Source of the DNA: Pontibacter russatus
GTDB taxonomy: Bacteria > Bacteroidota > Bacteroidia > Cytophagales > Hymenobacteraceae
NCBI RefSeq assembly: GCF_009931655.1
Contig: NZ_CP047984.1
Span: 248,001 to 312,000, forward strand
Length of the DNA: 64,000 nucleotides
Direction of reading: 5' to 3'
Position numbers and translations under genes: made by a program. Shown piece after piece: positions 44,469-53,215 of this stretch. Below the pieces are notes generated by a model that made no database searches, had not been told where the DNA came from, and worked only from the letters and a program-made list of their open reading frames with translations. Every line of letters begins with the position of its first letter. Position 1 is the first letter of the stretch.

Positions 44469-45773
44469 ATGAATCTGATAGAAGAATTGCGCTGGAGAGG
44501 CATGCTCCATGATTTCATGCCAGGCACCGAAGAACAGCTGGCATCCGGCATGACGACCGGCTATATCGGCTTCGACCCGACGGCCCACTCCCTGCACATC
44601 GGCAACCTGGCCACCATTATGCTTTTGGTACACCTGCAGCGGGCGGGCCACAAGCCAATTGCATTGGTGGGCGGCGCCACCGGCATGATCGGCGACCCAT
44701 CAGGCAAGTCGGCGGAGCGCAACCTGCTGTCGGAGGAGGTGCTGCAGGCGAACCTGAGCGGCATCAAAAAGCAGTTGGAGAAGTTCCTTGACTTTAACGC
44801 CGGCGCCAACTCCGCAGAGATCGTGAACAACTACGACTGGTTCAGGGAGTTCAGCTTCCTGGGTTTCCTGCGGGAGGTGGGCAAGCACCTCACCGTGAAC
44901 TATATGATGGCAAAGGACTCGGTGAAGAAGCGCATCTCGGCGGATGAGGACGGCGACCGCGCCGAAGGGCTTTCCTTCACGGAGTTCTCCTACCAGCTCA
45001 TCCAGGGCTACGATTTTTACCACCTGTACAAAAACAAAGGGGTGAAGCTGCAGATGGGCGCCTCCGACCAGTGGGGCAACATCACGACCGGCACCGAACT
45101 GATCAGGCGCATGGACGGCGGCAAGGCCTTTGCACTGGTGGGCAGGCTGGTGACAAAGGCAGACGGCACCAAGTTCGGCAAGTCAGAAGGCGGTAATGTG
45201 TGGCTCGACCCGAACCTGACCTCCCCGTACAAGTTTTACCAGTTCTGGCTCAACCTGTCGGACGAAGAGGCGGAGAAGCTGATAAAGGTGTACACGCTGC
45301 TCCCGCAGGAGGAGATCAAACGCATAACCGAAGAGCACAAACAGGCCCCGCACCAGCGCGCCTTACAAAAAGCCCTGGCTAAGGATGTTACAATTCGCGT
45401 GCATTCTCAGGAGGATTATCTGGCTGCGGTGGATGCCTCTGAAATTTTATTTGGCAAAGGCGATCTGGAGACGCTGAAGGGGCTTCGGGAGGATGTTTTG
45501 CTGTCGGTGTTCGAGGGCGTGCCGCAGATTGAGGTGAGCCGGCAACAGTACGCTTCGGCGGAGACCGTGACCGATCTGCTGTCGGAGGCGACGGGCGGGC
45601 AGGTGTTCGAGTCGAAGGGCGAGGCAAAGCGCATGATCAAGAACGGCGGCGTGAGCATCAATCGGGAGAAGGTGCAGGGAGCCGATGACGCTGTGCGTTT
45701 TGAGCTGCTGCAGGGTAAATACCTCGTGGTGCAGAAGGGAAAGAAGAACTACTACCTGGTGTGCGTTAACTAG
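44469..45773 (+). CDS. tyrS: Tyrosyl-tRNA synthetase
   Basis: 434 residues, class I synthetase. HIGH-type motif in [16 protein letters not shown]/Tyr site [30 protein letters not shown], and the KMSKS-type loop [13 protein letters not shown]-terminal S4-like RNA-binding domain (about 370-434, [18 protein letters not shown]). Full length. Followed by a strong terminator at 45794-45827. Confidence 0.97.
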   Translation: MNLIEELRWRGMLHDFMPGTEEQLASGMTTGYIGFDPTAHSLHIGNLATIMLLVHLQRAGHKPIALVGGATGMIGDPSGKSAERNLLSEEVLQANLSGIKKQLEKFLDFNAGANSAEIVNNYDWFREFSFLGFLREVGKHLTVNYMMAKDSVKKRISADEDGDRAEGLSFTEFSYQLIQGYDFYHLYKNKGVKLQMGASDQWGNITTGTELIRRMDGGKAFALVGRLVTKADGTKFGKSEGGNVWLDPNLTSPYKFYQFWLNLSDEEAEKLIKVYTLLPQEEIKRITEEHKQAPHQRALQKALAKDVTIRVHSQEDYLAAVDASEILFGKGDLETLKGLREDVLLSVFEGVPQIEVSRQQYASAETVTDLLSEATGGQVFESKGEAKRMIKNGGVSINREKVQGADDAVRFELLQGKYLVVQKGKKNYYLVCVN

Positions 45774-45793
45774 TTGGTATACTGTATATTAAC

Positions 45794-45827
45794 AAAAAGA
45801 GGAGGCTGTAGACAGCCTCCTCTTTTT
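45794..45827. terminator. Terminator after tyrS, shared with the histone H1-like gene
   Basis: Near-perfect 16-bp arms (45794-45809 and 45812-45827) with AAAAA at one end and TTTTT at the other, between two convergent genes. Works for both strands. Confidence 0.88.
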
Positions 45828-45850
45828 AATTGTAACACTTCGAGCCGTAA

Positions 45851-46042
45851 TTACTTTGCGCTCTCTGTGCTGTTTTTCATGTCCTGAACTTCTTTGCGGA
45901 TATCCTGCGCCATGTTTTTCAGGTCCTGCATGCCTTTGCGTACTCTCGTACCCGCCGCTGCGTTTCCCTTATCGTAGAACTTCTCGAAATCGCTTTCCAG
46001 CGACATTACCAAATCCTTGAGTTTGCTGAAGTTGTTGTTCAT
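45851..46042 (-). CDS. Small histone H1-like protein
   Basis: 63 residues: FSKLKDLVMSLESDFEKFY, then GTRVRKGMQDLKNMAQDIRKE and a short Lys-containing tail. This matches the small Bacteroidota proteins annotated as histone H1/Hc1-like: charged, helical, without Cys or Trp. Probably a nucleoid-associated protein, though its net charge is near neutral and DNA binding is not proven by sequence. Monocistronic, convergent with tyrS. Confidence 0.8.
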   Translation of the reverse strand: MNNNFSKLKDLVMSLESDFEKFYDKGNAAAGTRVRKGMQDLKNMAQDIRKEVQDMKNSTESAK

Positions 46043-46147
46043 TTGTGCTATTGATTATGTGAAACATATAGTTTAATAGCTCTAATATACACATTTAATC
46101 ATAGCAAGCAAAAATTAAGGAATTTTAATATAAGCCTTTGCAGGGCA

Positions 46148-47386
46148 TCAGGCAGTAACTGCCGGGCTGGAGTAAAGTCCCTTGTCCAATTTTTGTGCAA
46201 TTTTCTCAAACGCAGCGATGGTCTCTTCCACGTCAGCCAGGGTATGAACGGCCGTCGGGATAAGGCGTAGCATGATCACATCCTTGGGCACCACCGGGTA
46301 AACCACAATGGAGCAGAAAATGCTGTAGTTCTCGCGCAGGTCCAGTGTCAGTTGCGTGGCATCCGGAATCTGACCGTTCAGGAACACCGGCGTCACCGGC
46401 GAGTCCGTCGTGCCGATGTTGAAGCCCTTCCCGCGCAGGCCGCTCTGCAGCGCCCTTACGACCTCCCACAAATTGTTTTTCAGTTCAGGCTTGGTGCGCA
46501 GCAATTCGAGGCGCTTCAGGGCGCCCACTGTGATGGGCATGGGCAGCGACTTGGCGAATATCTGGGAGCGCATGTTGTAGCGCAGGTACTCCACCACCTG
46601 CTCGTTGGAGGCCACGAAGGCCCCGATGCTGGCCATGGATTTGGCGAAGGTCGAGAAGTACACATCAATGCCGTCCTGGCAGCCGAGGTGCTCGCCGGTG
46701 CCGGCGCCTGTGGCACCCATCGTGCCGAATCCGTGCGCATCGTCCACGAACAGGCGGAAGTTGAATTTCTCTTTCAGGGCCACTACCTCGCGCAGCTTGC
46801 CCAGGTTACCGGACATGCCAAACACGCCCTCTGTTATCACCAGAATGGCACCGCCTGTGTTCTCAGCCCAGCGCGTGGCGCGCTCCAGTTGTTTCTCCAG
46901 GCTCTCCATGTCGTTGTGGCTATATACAAAGCGTTTTCCCTGGTGCAGGCGCACGCCGTCGATGATACAGGCATGCGACTCGGCATCATATACAATCACA
47001 TCGTGGCGGTCCACCAGGGCGTCGATGATAGACACCACCCCCTGATAACCGAAGTTGAGCAACAGCGCATCGGGCTTCTTCACGAAATCTGCCAGTTCTG
47101 CCTCCAGCTGCTCGTGCATGCTGGAGTTGCCGGACATGATGCGCGCGCCCATTGGCGTGGCCATGCCCCATTCTGCAGCCGCCTCAGCGTCAACTTTGCG
47201 AACCTCTGGGTGGTTGGCAAGGCCAAGGTAGTTGTTCAGGCTCCACGTCAGTACCTCTTTTCCTCTGAACTTCATGCGCGGGCCGATTTCCCCCTCCAGC
47301 TTCGGGAAGGTAAAATAGCCATGCGCATAATGAGAGTGGCTGCCTAACGGGCCTCTGTTGGTCAACAACTTTTCGAATAAATCCAC
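46148..47386 (-). CDS. Alpha-oxoamine synthase (serine palmitoyltransferase / KBL-like)
   Basis: 412 residues, fold-type I PLP enzyme. LTWSLNNYLGLANHPEV, GARIMSGNSSMHEQLE, NFGYQGVVSIIDAL, AESHACIIDG, VITEGVFGMSG, LFVDDAHGFGTMG, and the PLP lysine in FSTFAKSMASIGAFVA. Family members condense an amino acid with an acyl-CoA. Homologues of this length in Bacteroidota are annotated either as 2-amino-3-ketobutyrate CoA ligase or as serine palmitoyltransferase for sphingolipid synthesis. Sequence alone does not settle which. No tdh or other lipid gene lies next to it. Confidence 0.85.
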   Translation of the reverse strand: MDLFEKLLTNRGPLGSHSHYAHGYFTFPKLEGEIGPRMKFRGKEVLTWSLNNYLGLANHPEVRKVDAEAAAEWGMATPMGARIMSGNSSMHEQLEAELADFVKKPDALLLNFGYQGVVSIIDALVDRHDVIVYDAESHACIIDGVRLHQGKRFVYSHNDMESLEKQLERATRWAENTGGAILVITEGVFGMSGNLGKLREVVALKEKFNFRLFVDDAHGFGTMGATGAGTGEHLGCQDGIDVYFSTFAKSMASIGAFVASNEQVVEYLRYNMRSQIFAKSLPMPITVGALKRLELLRTKPELKNNLWEVVRALQSGLRGKGFNIGTTDSPVTPVFLNGQIPDATQLTLDLRENYSIFCSIVVYPVVPKDVIMLRLIPTAVHTLADVEETIAAFEKIAQKLDKGLYSSPAVTA

Positions 47387-47595
47387 TTGTGTAATGATTA
47401 GGTTATCAGGATAGTTTCATACTTAACACTAGCTTTATATAGTATGTGCTATATAAGTGTAAGGCAGGGCAAAGTTATCATTTATTCAAATCATATACAA
47501 TCGCTATATCCGCTGCCGGAAAGCTTTTTCAGGCCTCCCTTTTTAGTCTCGCGGTAATCTGTTTTCTTTGGAGGAAATCAATCAGAAGCCGCTGC

Positions 47596-49095
47596 ATGAG
47601 AAAGATAAACAAGCTGCTGGTCGCCAACCGCGGCGAAATAGCCCTGCGCGTGATGCGGACGGCAAAAGAAATGGGCATCCGCACCGTGGCCATATATAGC
47701 CAGGCCGACCGGAACGCCCTGCACGTGCGCTTCGCCGATGAGGCGGTGTGCGTGGGCGGGCCCAAATCGAGCGAGTCTTACCTTCACGGCGAGGTAATCA
47801 TAGAAGTTTGCAAGCAGCTTAAGGTAGATGCTATTCACCCGGGTTATGGCTTCCTGTCGGAGAACGCGGGCTTTGCCAGCATGGCGGCGGCCGCCGATAT
47901 CATCTTCGTAGGCCCCTCTCCGGAGGCTATCGAACTGATGGGCAACAAGCTGGCGGCCAAGGCAGCCGTAGCCCGCTACAACATCCCGATGGTGCCCGGC
48001 ACAGAAGAGGCCATCACGGATGTGGCGGCGGCAAAACAAATTGCCACCGAGGTGGGCTTTCCCATTCTGATCAAGGCCAGTGCGGGGGGCGGCGGCAAGG
48101 GCATGCGCGTAGTGGAAAGCGTGGATGCGTTTGAGCAGCAGATGAAGCTGGCCGTCAGCGAGGCGACTTCCGCCTTCGGCGACGGCTCCGTGTTTATCGA
48201 GAAGTACATCGGCTCGCCCCGCCATATCGAAATACAGGTGCTCGGCGACACGCACGGCAACATTGTACACCTGTTCGAGCGGGAATGCTCTATTCAGCGG
48301 CGCCACCAGAAAGTGATTGAAGAGGCTCCGTCGGCGGTGCTCACGCCTGCCTTACGGGAGGAAATGGGCCGCTGCGCCGTGAATGTGGCCAAAGCCTGTG
48401 ACTATATAGGCGCTGGCACGGTGGAGTTTCTGGTGGACGAGAACCTGAATTTCTACTTCCTGGAGATGAACACGCGCCTGCAGGTGGAGCACCCGGTCAC
48501 GGAGCAGATCACGGGGCTTGATCTGGTGAAAGAGCAGATCCTGATTGCCGAAGGGCATCCATTAAGCTTTACGCAAGAGGATTTGCACATAAAGGGGCAT
48601 GCGCTGGAACTGCGGGTATATGCCGAAGACCCGGCCAACAACTTCCTGCCGGACATCGGTAAACTGGAAACATACATTCGGCCGCAGGGCCTCGGTGTGC
48701 GGGTGGACGATGGGTTTGAACAGGGCATGGACATTCCCATATACTACGACCCGATGATAGCCAAGCTGGTGACTTTCGGAAAAGACCGAGGCGAGGCCAT
48801 CGCCAAGATGCTGCGATCCATCGAAGAATACCAGATAACCGGCATCGAAACCACACTTTCATTCGGGACGTTTGTTTTGCAGCACGAGGCGTTCGTGAGC
48901 GGCAACTTCGATACCAAATTTATAGACCGCCATTTTACGCCGGAGGCACTGCAGCAGCAACCTGGAAGCGATGAAGAGGAAATTGCCGTGGCGCTGGCCG
49001 CTCTCCTGATGGAGGAGAAAAAACCAACCGCCACAAGTGGCAGCGAACAAGCGGCCCCTGTGGCCACCTCTAACTGGAGAAAGAACAGGACCTAG
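47596..49095 (+). CDS. accC: Biotin carboxylase (acyl-CoA carboxylase subunit)
   Basis: 499 residues from the ATG at 47596 (INKLLVANRGEIALRVMRTA is the usual N-terminus; the frame stays open 150 nt further up). ATP-grasp signatures: PGYGFLSENAGFA, KASAGGGGKGMRVV, FIEKYIGSPRHIEIQVLGD, ERECSIQRRHQKVIEEAPS and EMNTRLQVEHPVTEQITG. The C-terminus is about 50 residues longer than the E. coli protein, acidic then Ala/Thr-rich, as in Bacteroidota acyl-CoA carboxylases. No biotin carrier or carboxyltransferase gene is adjacent, so acetyl- versus propionyl-CoA specificity is open. Its stop codon lies within a terminator palindrome. Confidence 0.93.
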   Translation: MRKINKLLVANRGEIALRVMRTAKEMGIRTVAIYSQADRNALHVRFADEAVCVGGPKSSESYLHGEVIIEVCKQLKVDAIHPGYGFLSENAGFASMAAAADIIFVGPSPEAIELMGNKLAAKAAVARYNIPMVPGTEEAITDVAAAKQIATEVGFPILIKASAGGGGKGMRVVESVDAFEQQMKLAVSEATSAFGDGSVFIEKYIGSPRHIEIQVLGDTHGNIVHLFERECSIQRRHQKVIEEAPSAVLTPALREEMGRCAVNVAKACDYIGAGTVEFLVDENLNFYFLEMNTRLQVEHPVTEQITGLDLVKEQILIAEGHPLSFTQEDLHIKGHALELRVYAEDPANNFLPDIGKLETYIRPQGLGVRVDDGFEQGMDIPIYYDPMIAKLVTFGKDRGEAIAKMLRSIEEYQITGIETTLSFGTFVLQHEAFVSGNFDTKFIDRHFTPEALQQQPGSDEEEIAVALAALLMEEKKPTATSGSEQAAPVATSNWRKNRT

Positions 49096-49150
49096 CCATA
49101 TATAAACACAGGGACTATTATAGCTGTAGCCCCTGTGTTTATATATGGCT
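49094..49150. terminator. 20-bp perfect hairpin between accC and bshB1
   Basis: Arms 49094-49113 and 49131-49150 are perfectly complementary. The left arm includes the last two bases of the accC stop. The stem is CAGGG/CCCTG at the apex and TATATA-rich at the base. Located between convergent genes. Confidence 0.8.
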
Positions 49151-49154
49151 TGTG

Positions 49155-49874
49155 TTAAATCAGATCGAAAAGGCTCCGCGTGCCAATCAGCCTATCCGTG
49201 GTGAAGCCCTCACCGTACTTTACGCCAATGGCATGGCCTAGCTCCTGCGCCCGTGATTCCACAAAGCCCAGGAACTCCGGAGAGGATATATGGGTGTTTG
49301 GCGTGGGATCATCGGGATTGTAAAACTGAGACTTGAAGGCGCGGATAGCCTCCATCTTCTTCTCCCAGAAGGGCGTTACATCCATTACGATGTCCGGTGT
49401 GATGAGGCGGTCCTGGATAAAATGATAGATGGCTTTCGGCCGCCAGGCTTCCTGCTCATTCCCCGCTGCATCTTCCGTGGGTATCATCTTCAGGCCTGCC
49501 TTAAAGCAGGCCTCCGTTACCAGTTCAGAGCCGCGGCCGTGGTCGGGGTGGCGGTCATGAATGGCGTTGGCCAGCACAATGTCGGGGCGGTACTGGCGTA
49601 TTTTCCGGATAACCTGCAGTTGGTGCTCCCGGTCGTTTTGGAAAAAGCCGTCTGCCATGCCCAGGTTGTCACGCACCGCAATGCCCATTATTGCCGCCGC
49701 CGCCGCCGCTTCCTGCAGCCTTGTCTCCGGCGTGCCGCGCGTGCCCAGCTCGCCCTCCGTCAGGTCCACGATGCCAGCTTTTTTCCCTGCGGCGATATGG
49801 GCGATAAGGGTTCCGGCACAGCCTAGCTCCACATCATCGGGATGCGAGGCAAAAGCGAGTATGTCTAGTTTCAT
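49155..49874 (-). CDS. bshB1: Bacillithiol biosynthesis deacetylase BshB1
   Basis: 239 residues, LmbE/PIG-L family zinc deacetylase acting on GlcNAc-malate. Zinc motif FASHPDDVELGCAG, DLTEGELGTRGTPE, and the second ligand region NAIHDRHPDHGRGSELV. YHFIQDRLITPDIVMD and the C-terminal FGEGF-like VKYGEGFTTDRLIG are specific to BshB1. Indicates bacillithiol as the low-molecular-weight thiol. Downstream (13 nt) of the M23 peptidase gene. Confidence 0.93.
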   Translation of the reverse strand: MKLDILAFASHPDDVELGCAGTLIAHIAAGKKAGIVDLTEGELGTRGTPETRLQEAAAAAAIMGIAVRDNLGMADGFFQNDREHQLQVIRKIRQYRPDIVLANAIHDRHPDHGRGSELVTEACFKAGLKMIPTEDAAGNEQEAWRPKAIYHFIQDRLITPDIVMDVTPFWEKKMEAIRAFKSQFYNPDDPTPNTHISSPEFLGFVESRAQELGHAIGVKYGEGFTTDRLIGTRSLFDLI

Positions 49875-49887
49875 GTGATTTGCTGGG

Positions 49888-50934
49888 TTATCTGATGCGC
49901 AGCGATTTTCCGATGCGGAGCGTTGAGCGGGTGCTCATGCCGTTCAGCCTCGTCAGCTGCTTTACGGAAACGCCGTACTTTTTGGCAATACCGGAGAGCG
50001 TATCGCCCCTGCGGATTTTGTGGTAAGCCGCCCGCCTTCCCCCGCTGGTGCCGCTCTTTGCTTTGTTGTAATAGTTGAACAGCGCTGAAGTGATCTGGAA
50101 ATTCTCGCCTTTCAGCAGGTAGTCCGGAAAGTCATATATATATTCCGGGTCCAGAGGGTTGCCCTGGTAGCGCACCTCATAGTGCAGGTGCGGCCCCGAG
50201 CTTCGCCCCGTGCTGCCACCCAGTCCTATCAACTGGCCTGCCTCCACAAAATCCCCGGGCTCGGCTATCGCCTTGCTCATATGCCCATATAGCGTCTCAA
50301 GGCCGTTGTAGTGCCGCACCACGATATAGTTGCCGTAGCCGCCACCGTCCCACTTGTTGATGCGCACTACACCGTCAAACGCCGCCACAATCGAATCTCC
50401 TGTGTTCAGGTCAATGTCGGTGCCGTAGTGCCAGCGCCCCCCCCTGCTGCCGAAGTGGCTCGTAATGGGTGTTTTCTCCAGGGGCATATCATACTTGCGG
50501 TCGCTGGCCAGGTCATATAGCTTTATATCGACGGTGTCTTTCAGCTGGCGGCCATCCATCTTGTACGGGTTTAGGTTGTGCGTATCCCATATGGCGTAAT
50601 ATCCCGCGATCTTAATCCAGCTGGAGTCCACCAGCACCTCCTCCGACATTTCCACGATGTGCTGCTCCCCCAGGTCCAGTTCAGAGGTGTCCTCACTCAC
50701 GATGGAGAGTTCTTTCTTAGGGTTGAAGTTAACCGACGCGTCGGCATCCGAGCCTTCGTCCGGAAAATCCTCGTACTTGATGAGGATCGTCGTGTCCGGG
50801 CGCACATAGTCTATCTTCGGCGTCTTCACCTTGAAAAGGTCCTTCACCTTGCCCTGCGCCTTGGCGCCTCCGGCGCACCAAAGCAGGCAGCATAAAAGCA
50901 GTATGAAAGTAAAGGGTGCTTTGAATTTGTACAT
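49888..50934 (-). CDS. Secreted M23 peptidase with C-terminal LysM domain
   Basis: 348 residues. Signal peptide (about 1-26, ending AKAQ). An N-terminal acidic region without recognised domain, then an M23 (LytM) domain (about 150-255): SHFGSRGGRWHYGTDID (zinc His and Asp), VVRHYNGLETLYGHMS, and SGPHLHYEVRYQG (HxH). A C-terminal LysM (about 300-348, HKIRRGDTLSGIAKKYGVS) binds peptidoglycan. All catalytic ligands are present, so it is probably an active cell-wall endopeptidase. Confidence 0.92.
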   Translation of the reverse strand: MYKFKAPFTFILLLCCLLWCAGGAKAQGKVKDLFKVKTPKIDYVRPDTTILIKYEDFPDEGSDADASVNFNPKKELSIVSEDTSELDLGEQHIVEMSEEVLVDSSWIKIAGYYAIWDTHNLNPYKMDGRQLKDTVDIKLYDLASDRKYDMPLEKTPITSHFGSRGGRWHYGTDIDLNTGDSIVAAFDGVVRINKWDGGGYGNYIVVRHYNGLETLYGHMSKAIAEPGDFVEAGQLIGLGGSTGRSSGPHLHYEVRYQGNPLDPEYIYDFPDYLLKGENFQITSALFNYYNKAKSGTSGGRRAAYHKIRRGDTLSGIAKKYGVSVKQLTRLNGMSTRSTLRIGKSLRIR

Positions 50935-51073
50935 TCGGTTTTCCTGGTAGGCTATGCTGCTTCGTCCACAACACAGTTGCTCATATCTAACTGCAGCGGT
51001 GCCTTTTTATTGTAATATCCCACCCACACAGGAGGCTTCCAACGCGCATCGGCAGGTTGTTTACTTCCTGAAA

Positions 51074-52012
51074 TTAATGCAGACTCTGGGCCGCCAGGTA
51101 TCTTTCCGCATCCAGGGCAGCCATACAGCCCGTGCCAGCGGCCGTCACAGCCTGGCGGTAGGTAAAGTCCTGCACATCGCCGCAGGCAAACACGCCGTCA
51201 ATATTCGTTTTAGAGGTACCCGGTATGGTGCGTATATAGCCATTCTCATCCAGGTTCAGGTAATCGGAGAAGATGTCGGAGTTCGGTTTGTGGCCGATGG
51301 CCACGAAGAAACCGGCCACCGGAATCACGCGCGTTTCCTCCGTCAGCACGTTCTTCACGCGCACGCCTTCCACCACGTGTTCTCCCAGAATCTCTTCCGT
51401 CAGCGTGTTCCACAGGATTTCAATATTTCCGGTTCTCTTCACACGGTCCTGCATGATGGTAGAGGCCCGCATTTCGTCGCGGCGCACAATCATATATACT
51501 TTTCTGCAAAGGTTGGCCAGGTAAGTGGCCTCTTCCGCAGCCGTGTCACCGGCCCCGATGATGGCCACATCCTGCCCCCGGTAAAAGAACCCGTCGCACA
51601 CCGCACAAGCCGATACGCCGCTGCCGTTCAGCCGCGCCTCCGACTCCAGTCCGAGCCACTTGGCCGAAGCGCCCGTGGATATGATAACGGTGTGCGCCTC
51701 GATCACTTTCTGATCGTCGATGGTCACTCTATGTGGCTTCGATGAAAAGTCCACGGAGGTGGCTATGCCATATCGCACATCGGTGCCGAATCGCTCTGCC
51801 TGCACCTTAAAGTCCTCCATCATCTGCGGGCCGTTAATCCCCTGAGGATAACCCGGATAGTTCTCAACGTCGTTGGTGATGGTGAGCTGCCCGCCCGGTT
51901 GAAGGCCCTGGTACAGCACAGGGTTAAGGCCGGCCCTGGAGGCATATATAGCGGCCGTATACCCAGCAGGGCCCGACCCGATGATAAGGCATTTTACTTG
52001 TTCTATTTCCAT
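51074..52012 (-). CDS. trxB: Thioredoxin-disulfide reductase
   Basis: 312 residues. FAD motif CLIIGSGPAGYTAAIYASRAG, redox-active pair in VSACAVCDGFFYRGQDV, NAD(P)H motif AIIGAGDTAAEEA, and C-terminal GVFACGDVQDFTYRQAVTAAGTG. A TATGTTTG -7 element is just upstream (52042-52049). Monocistronic between rpoD and the M23 gene. Confidence 0.97.
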   Translation of the reverse strand: MEIEQVKCLIIGSGPAGYTAAIYASRAGLNPVLYQGLQPGGQLTITNDVENYPGYPQGINGPQMMEDFKVQAERFGTDVRYGIATSVDFSSKPHRVTIDDQKVIEAHTVIISTGASAKWLGLESEARLNGSGVSACAVCDGFFYRGQDVAIIGAGDTAAEEATYLANLCRKVYMIVRRDEMRASTIMQDRVKRTGNIEILWNTLTEEILGEHVVEGVRVKNVLTEETRVIPVAGFFVAIGHKPNSDIFSDYLNLDENGYIRTIPGTSKTNIDGVFACGDVQDFTYRQAVTAAGTGCMAALDAERYLAAQSLH

Positions 52013-52041
52013 TTGTAAGGTGTGTCAAAAGAAATCAGGTG

Positions 52042-52049
52042 CAAACATA
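52042..52049 (-). promoter_or_regulatory. -7 element upstream of trxB
   Basis: On the minus strand TATGTTTG matches TAnnTTTG 30 nt before the ATG; no clear TTTG at -33. Confidence 0.5.
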
Positions 52050-52111
52050 CAAAATTTCTGTGCCTCCGCCTGCATCCGGGGGCATTTTGCTCATGTCCTG
52101 TCTATATATAA

Positions 52112-52144
52112 CAAAAGAAAAGCCCCGGCTGTTTGGCCGGGGCT
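52112..52144 (-). terminator. Intrinsic terminator after rpoD
   Basis: On the minus strand AGCCCCGGC/GCCGGGGCT with a 6-nt loop is followed by TTTTCTTTTG, 21 nt past the rpoD stop. Confidence 0.88.
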
Positions 52145-52164
52145 CCTGCTTCTTAAAAAGGCCG

Positions 52165-53028
52165 CTACCCTAGGTAAGGCTTCAGCGCCTTGCTGCGGGA
52201 AGTGTGGCGCAGCCTTCTGATGGCTTTCTCCTTGATCTGGCGCACGCGCTCGCGCGTCAGGTTGAACTTCTCGCCTATCTCCTCCAATGTCAGGGAGTTC
52301 TCGCCGTTCAGCCCGAAGTACAGCGTAATCACGTCCGCCTCGCGCTTGGTCAGCGTGGACAGCGCGCGTTGCACTTCTTTGCGGAGCGAGTCGTTCATCA
52401 GTCCCATATCCGGCGACTCCTCGTCCTCGTTCTCCAGCACGTCCAGCAAACGGTTTTCCTCACCCTGAACAAAGGGCGCATCCACCGACACATGACGACC
52501 AGAAATTTTTAGGGTGTCCACCACCTCGGCCGTGGTCAGTTCCAATACTTCGGCGATCTCTTCAGGCGACGGCTCACGCTCGAACTTCTGCTCGAGTTCC
52601 GAGAAGGATTTGGAAATTTTGTTGAGGGAGCCGACACGGTTCAGCGGCAGGCGCACAATGCGAGACTGCTCGGCCAACGCCTGCAGAATTGACTGGCGGA
52701 TCCACCAAACGGCGTAAGAAATAAATTTAAAGCCCCTTGTCTCGTCAAATCGCTTGGCAGCTTTGATCAGACCCAGGTTGCCTTCGTTGATAAGGTCGCC
52801 CAATGATAGCCCCTGGTTCTGATACTGCTTTGCCACCGATACCACAAAACGCAGGTTGGCTTTTGTCAACTTCTCAAGCGCAAACTGATCTCCTTCCTTT
52901 ATTCTCTGTGCAAGCGACACCTCTTCGTCCGGAGTAAGCAAATCGACTTTGCCAATCTCCTGGAGGTACTTGTCAAGCGATTGGCTTTCGCGGTTTGTAA
53001 TTTGTTTGCTTATCTTGAGTTGTCTCAT
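52165..53028 (-). CDS. rpoD: Primary RNA polymerase sigma factor (RpoD/SigA, short Bacteroidota form)
   Basis: 287 residues. Lacks the long N-terminal 1.1 region of proteobacterial sigma70, as usual for Bacteroidota. Region 1.2 [21 protein letters not shown], region 2 [29 protein letters not shown] and [15 protein letters not shown], region 3 [15 protein letters not shown], and region 4 [16 protein letters not shown] plus [24 protein letters not shown]. It should recognise the TTTG/TAnnTTTG promoters noted throughout the window. Its own promoter is at 53101-53131. Confidence 0.97.
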   Translation of the reverse strand: MRQLKISKQITNRESQSLDKYLQEIGKVDLLTPDEEVSLAQRIKEGDQFALEKLTKANLRFVVSVAKQYQNQGLSLGDLINEGNLGLIKAAKRFDETRGFKFISYAVWWIRQSILQALAEQSRIVRLPLNRVGSLNKISKSFSELEQKFEREPSPEEIAEVLELTTAEVVDTLKISGRHVSVDAPFVQGEENRLLDVLENEDEESPDMGLMNDSLRKEVQRALSTLTKREADVITLYFGLNGENSLTLEEIGEKFNLTRERVRQIKEKAIRRLRHTSRSKALKPYLG

Positions 53029-53100
53029 CAGAGTGTATGGTTATTGCAAAAAATGTGAAAATTTAAATTCGGCCCGGTATCGTAACATTAAAAAATCCCG

Positions 53101-53131
53101 CAAAGTTCTTGCATCTTTCAATTATAAGCAA
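53101..53131 (-). promoter_or_regulatory. rpoD promoter
   Basis: On the minus strand TTG (53131-53129), 20 nt, GAACTTTG (53108-53101), one mismatch from TAnnTTTG. Leader of about 65 nt. Confidence 0.55.
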
Positions 53132-53215
53132 GACGACTTTGGTGAGATGAAAAAACTCCTGACACCATGCCTTTAACCAAAGCCGGGCACCAAGAGTTCT
53201 TTTTCAGGAGATATA

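Noticed and set aside
44241..44651. 136-codon minus-strand frame overlapping the tyrS start
   Set aside because: It overlaps about 180 nt of the well-supported tyrS gene and has no recognisable sequence features.
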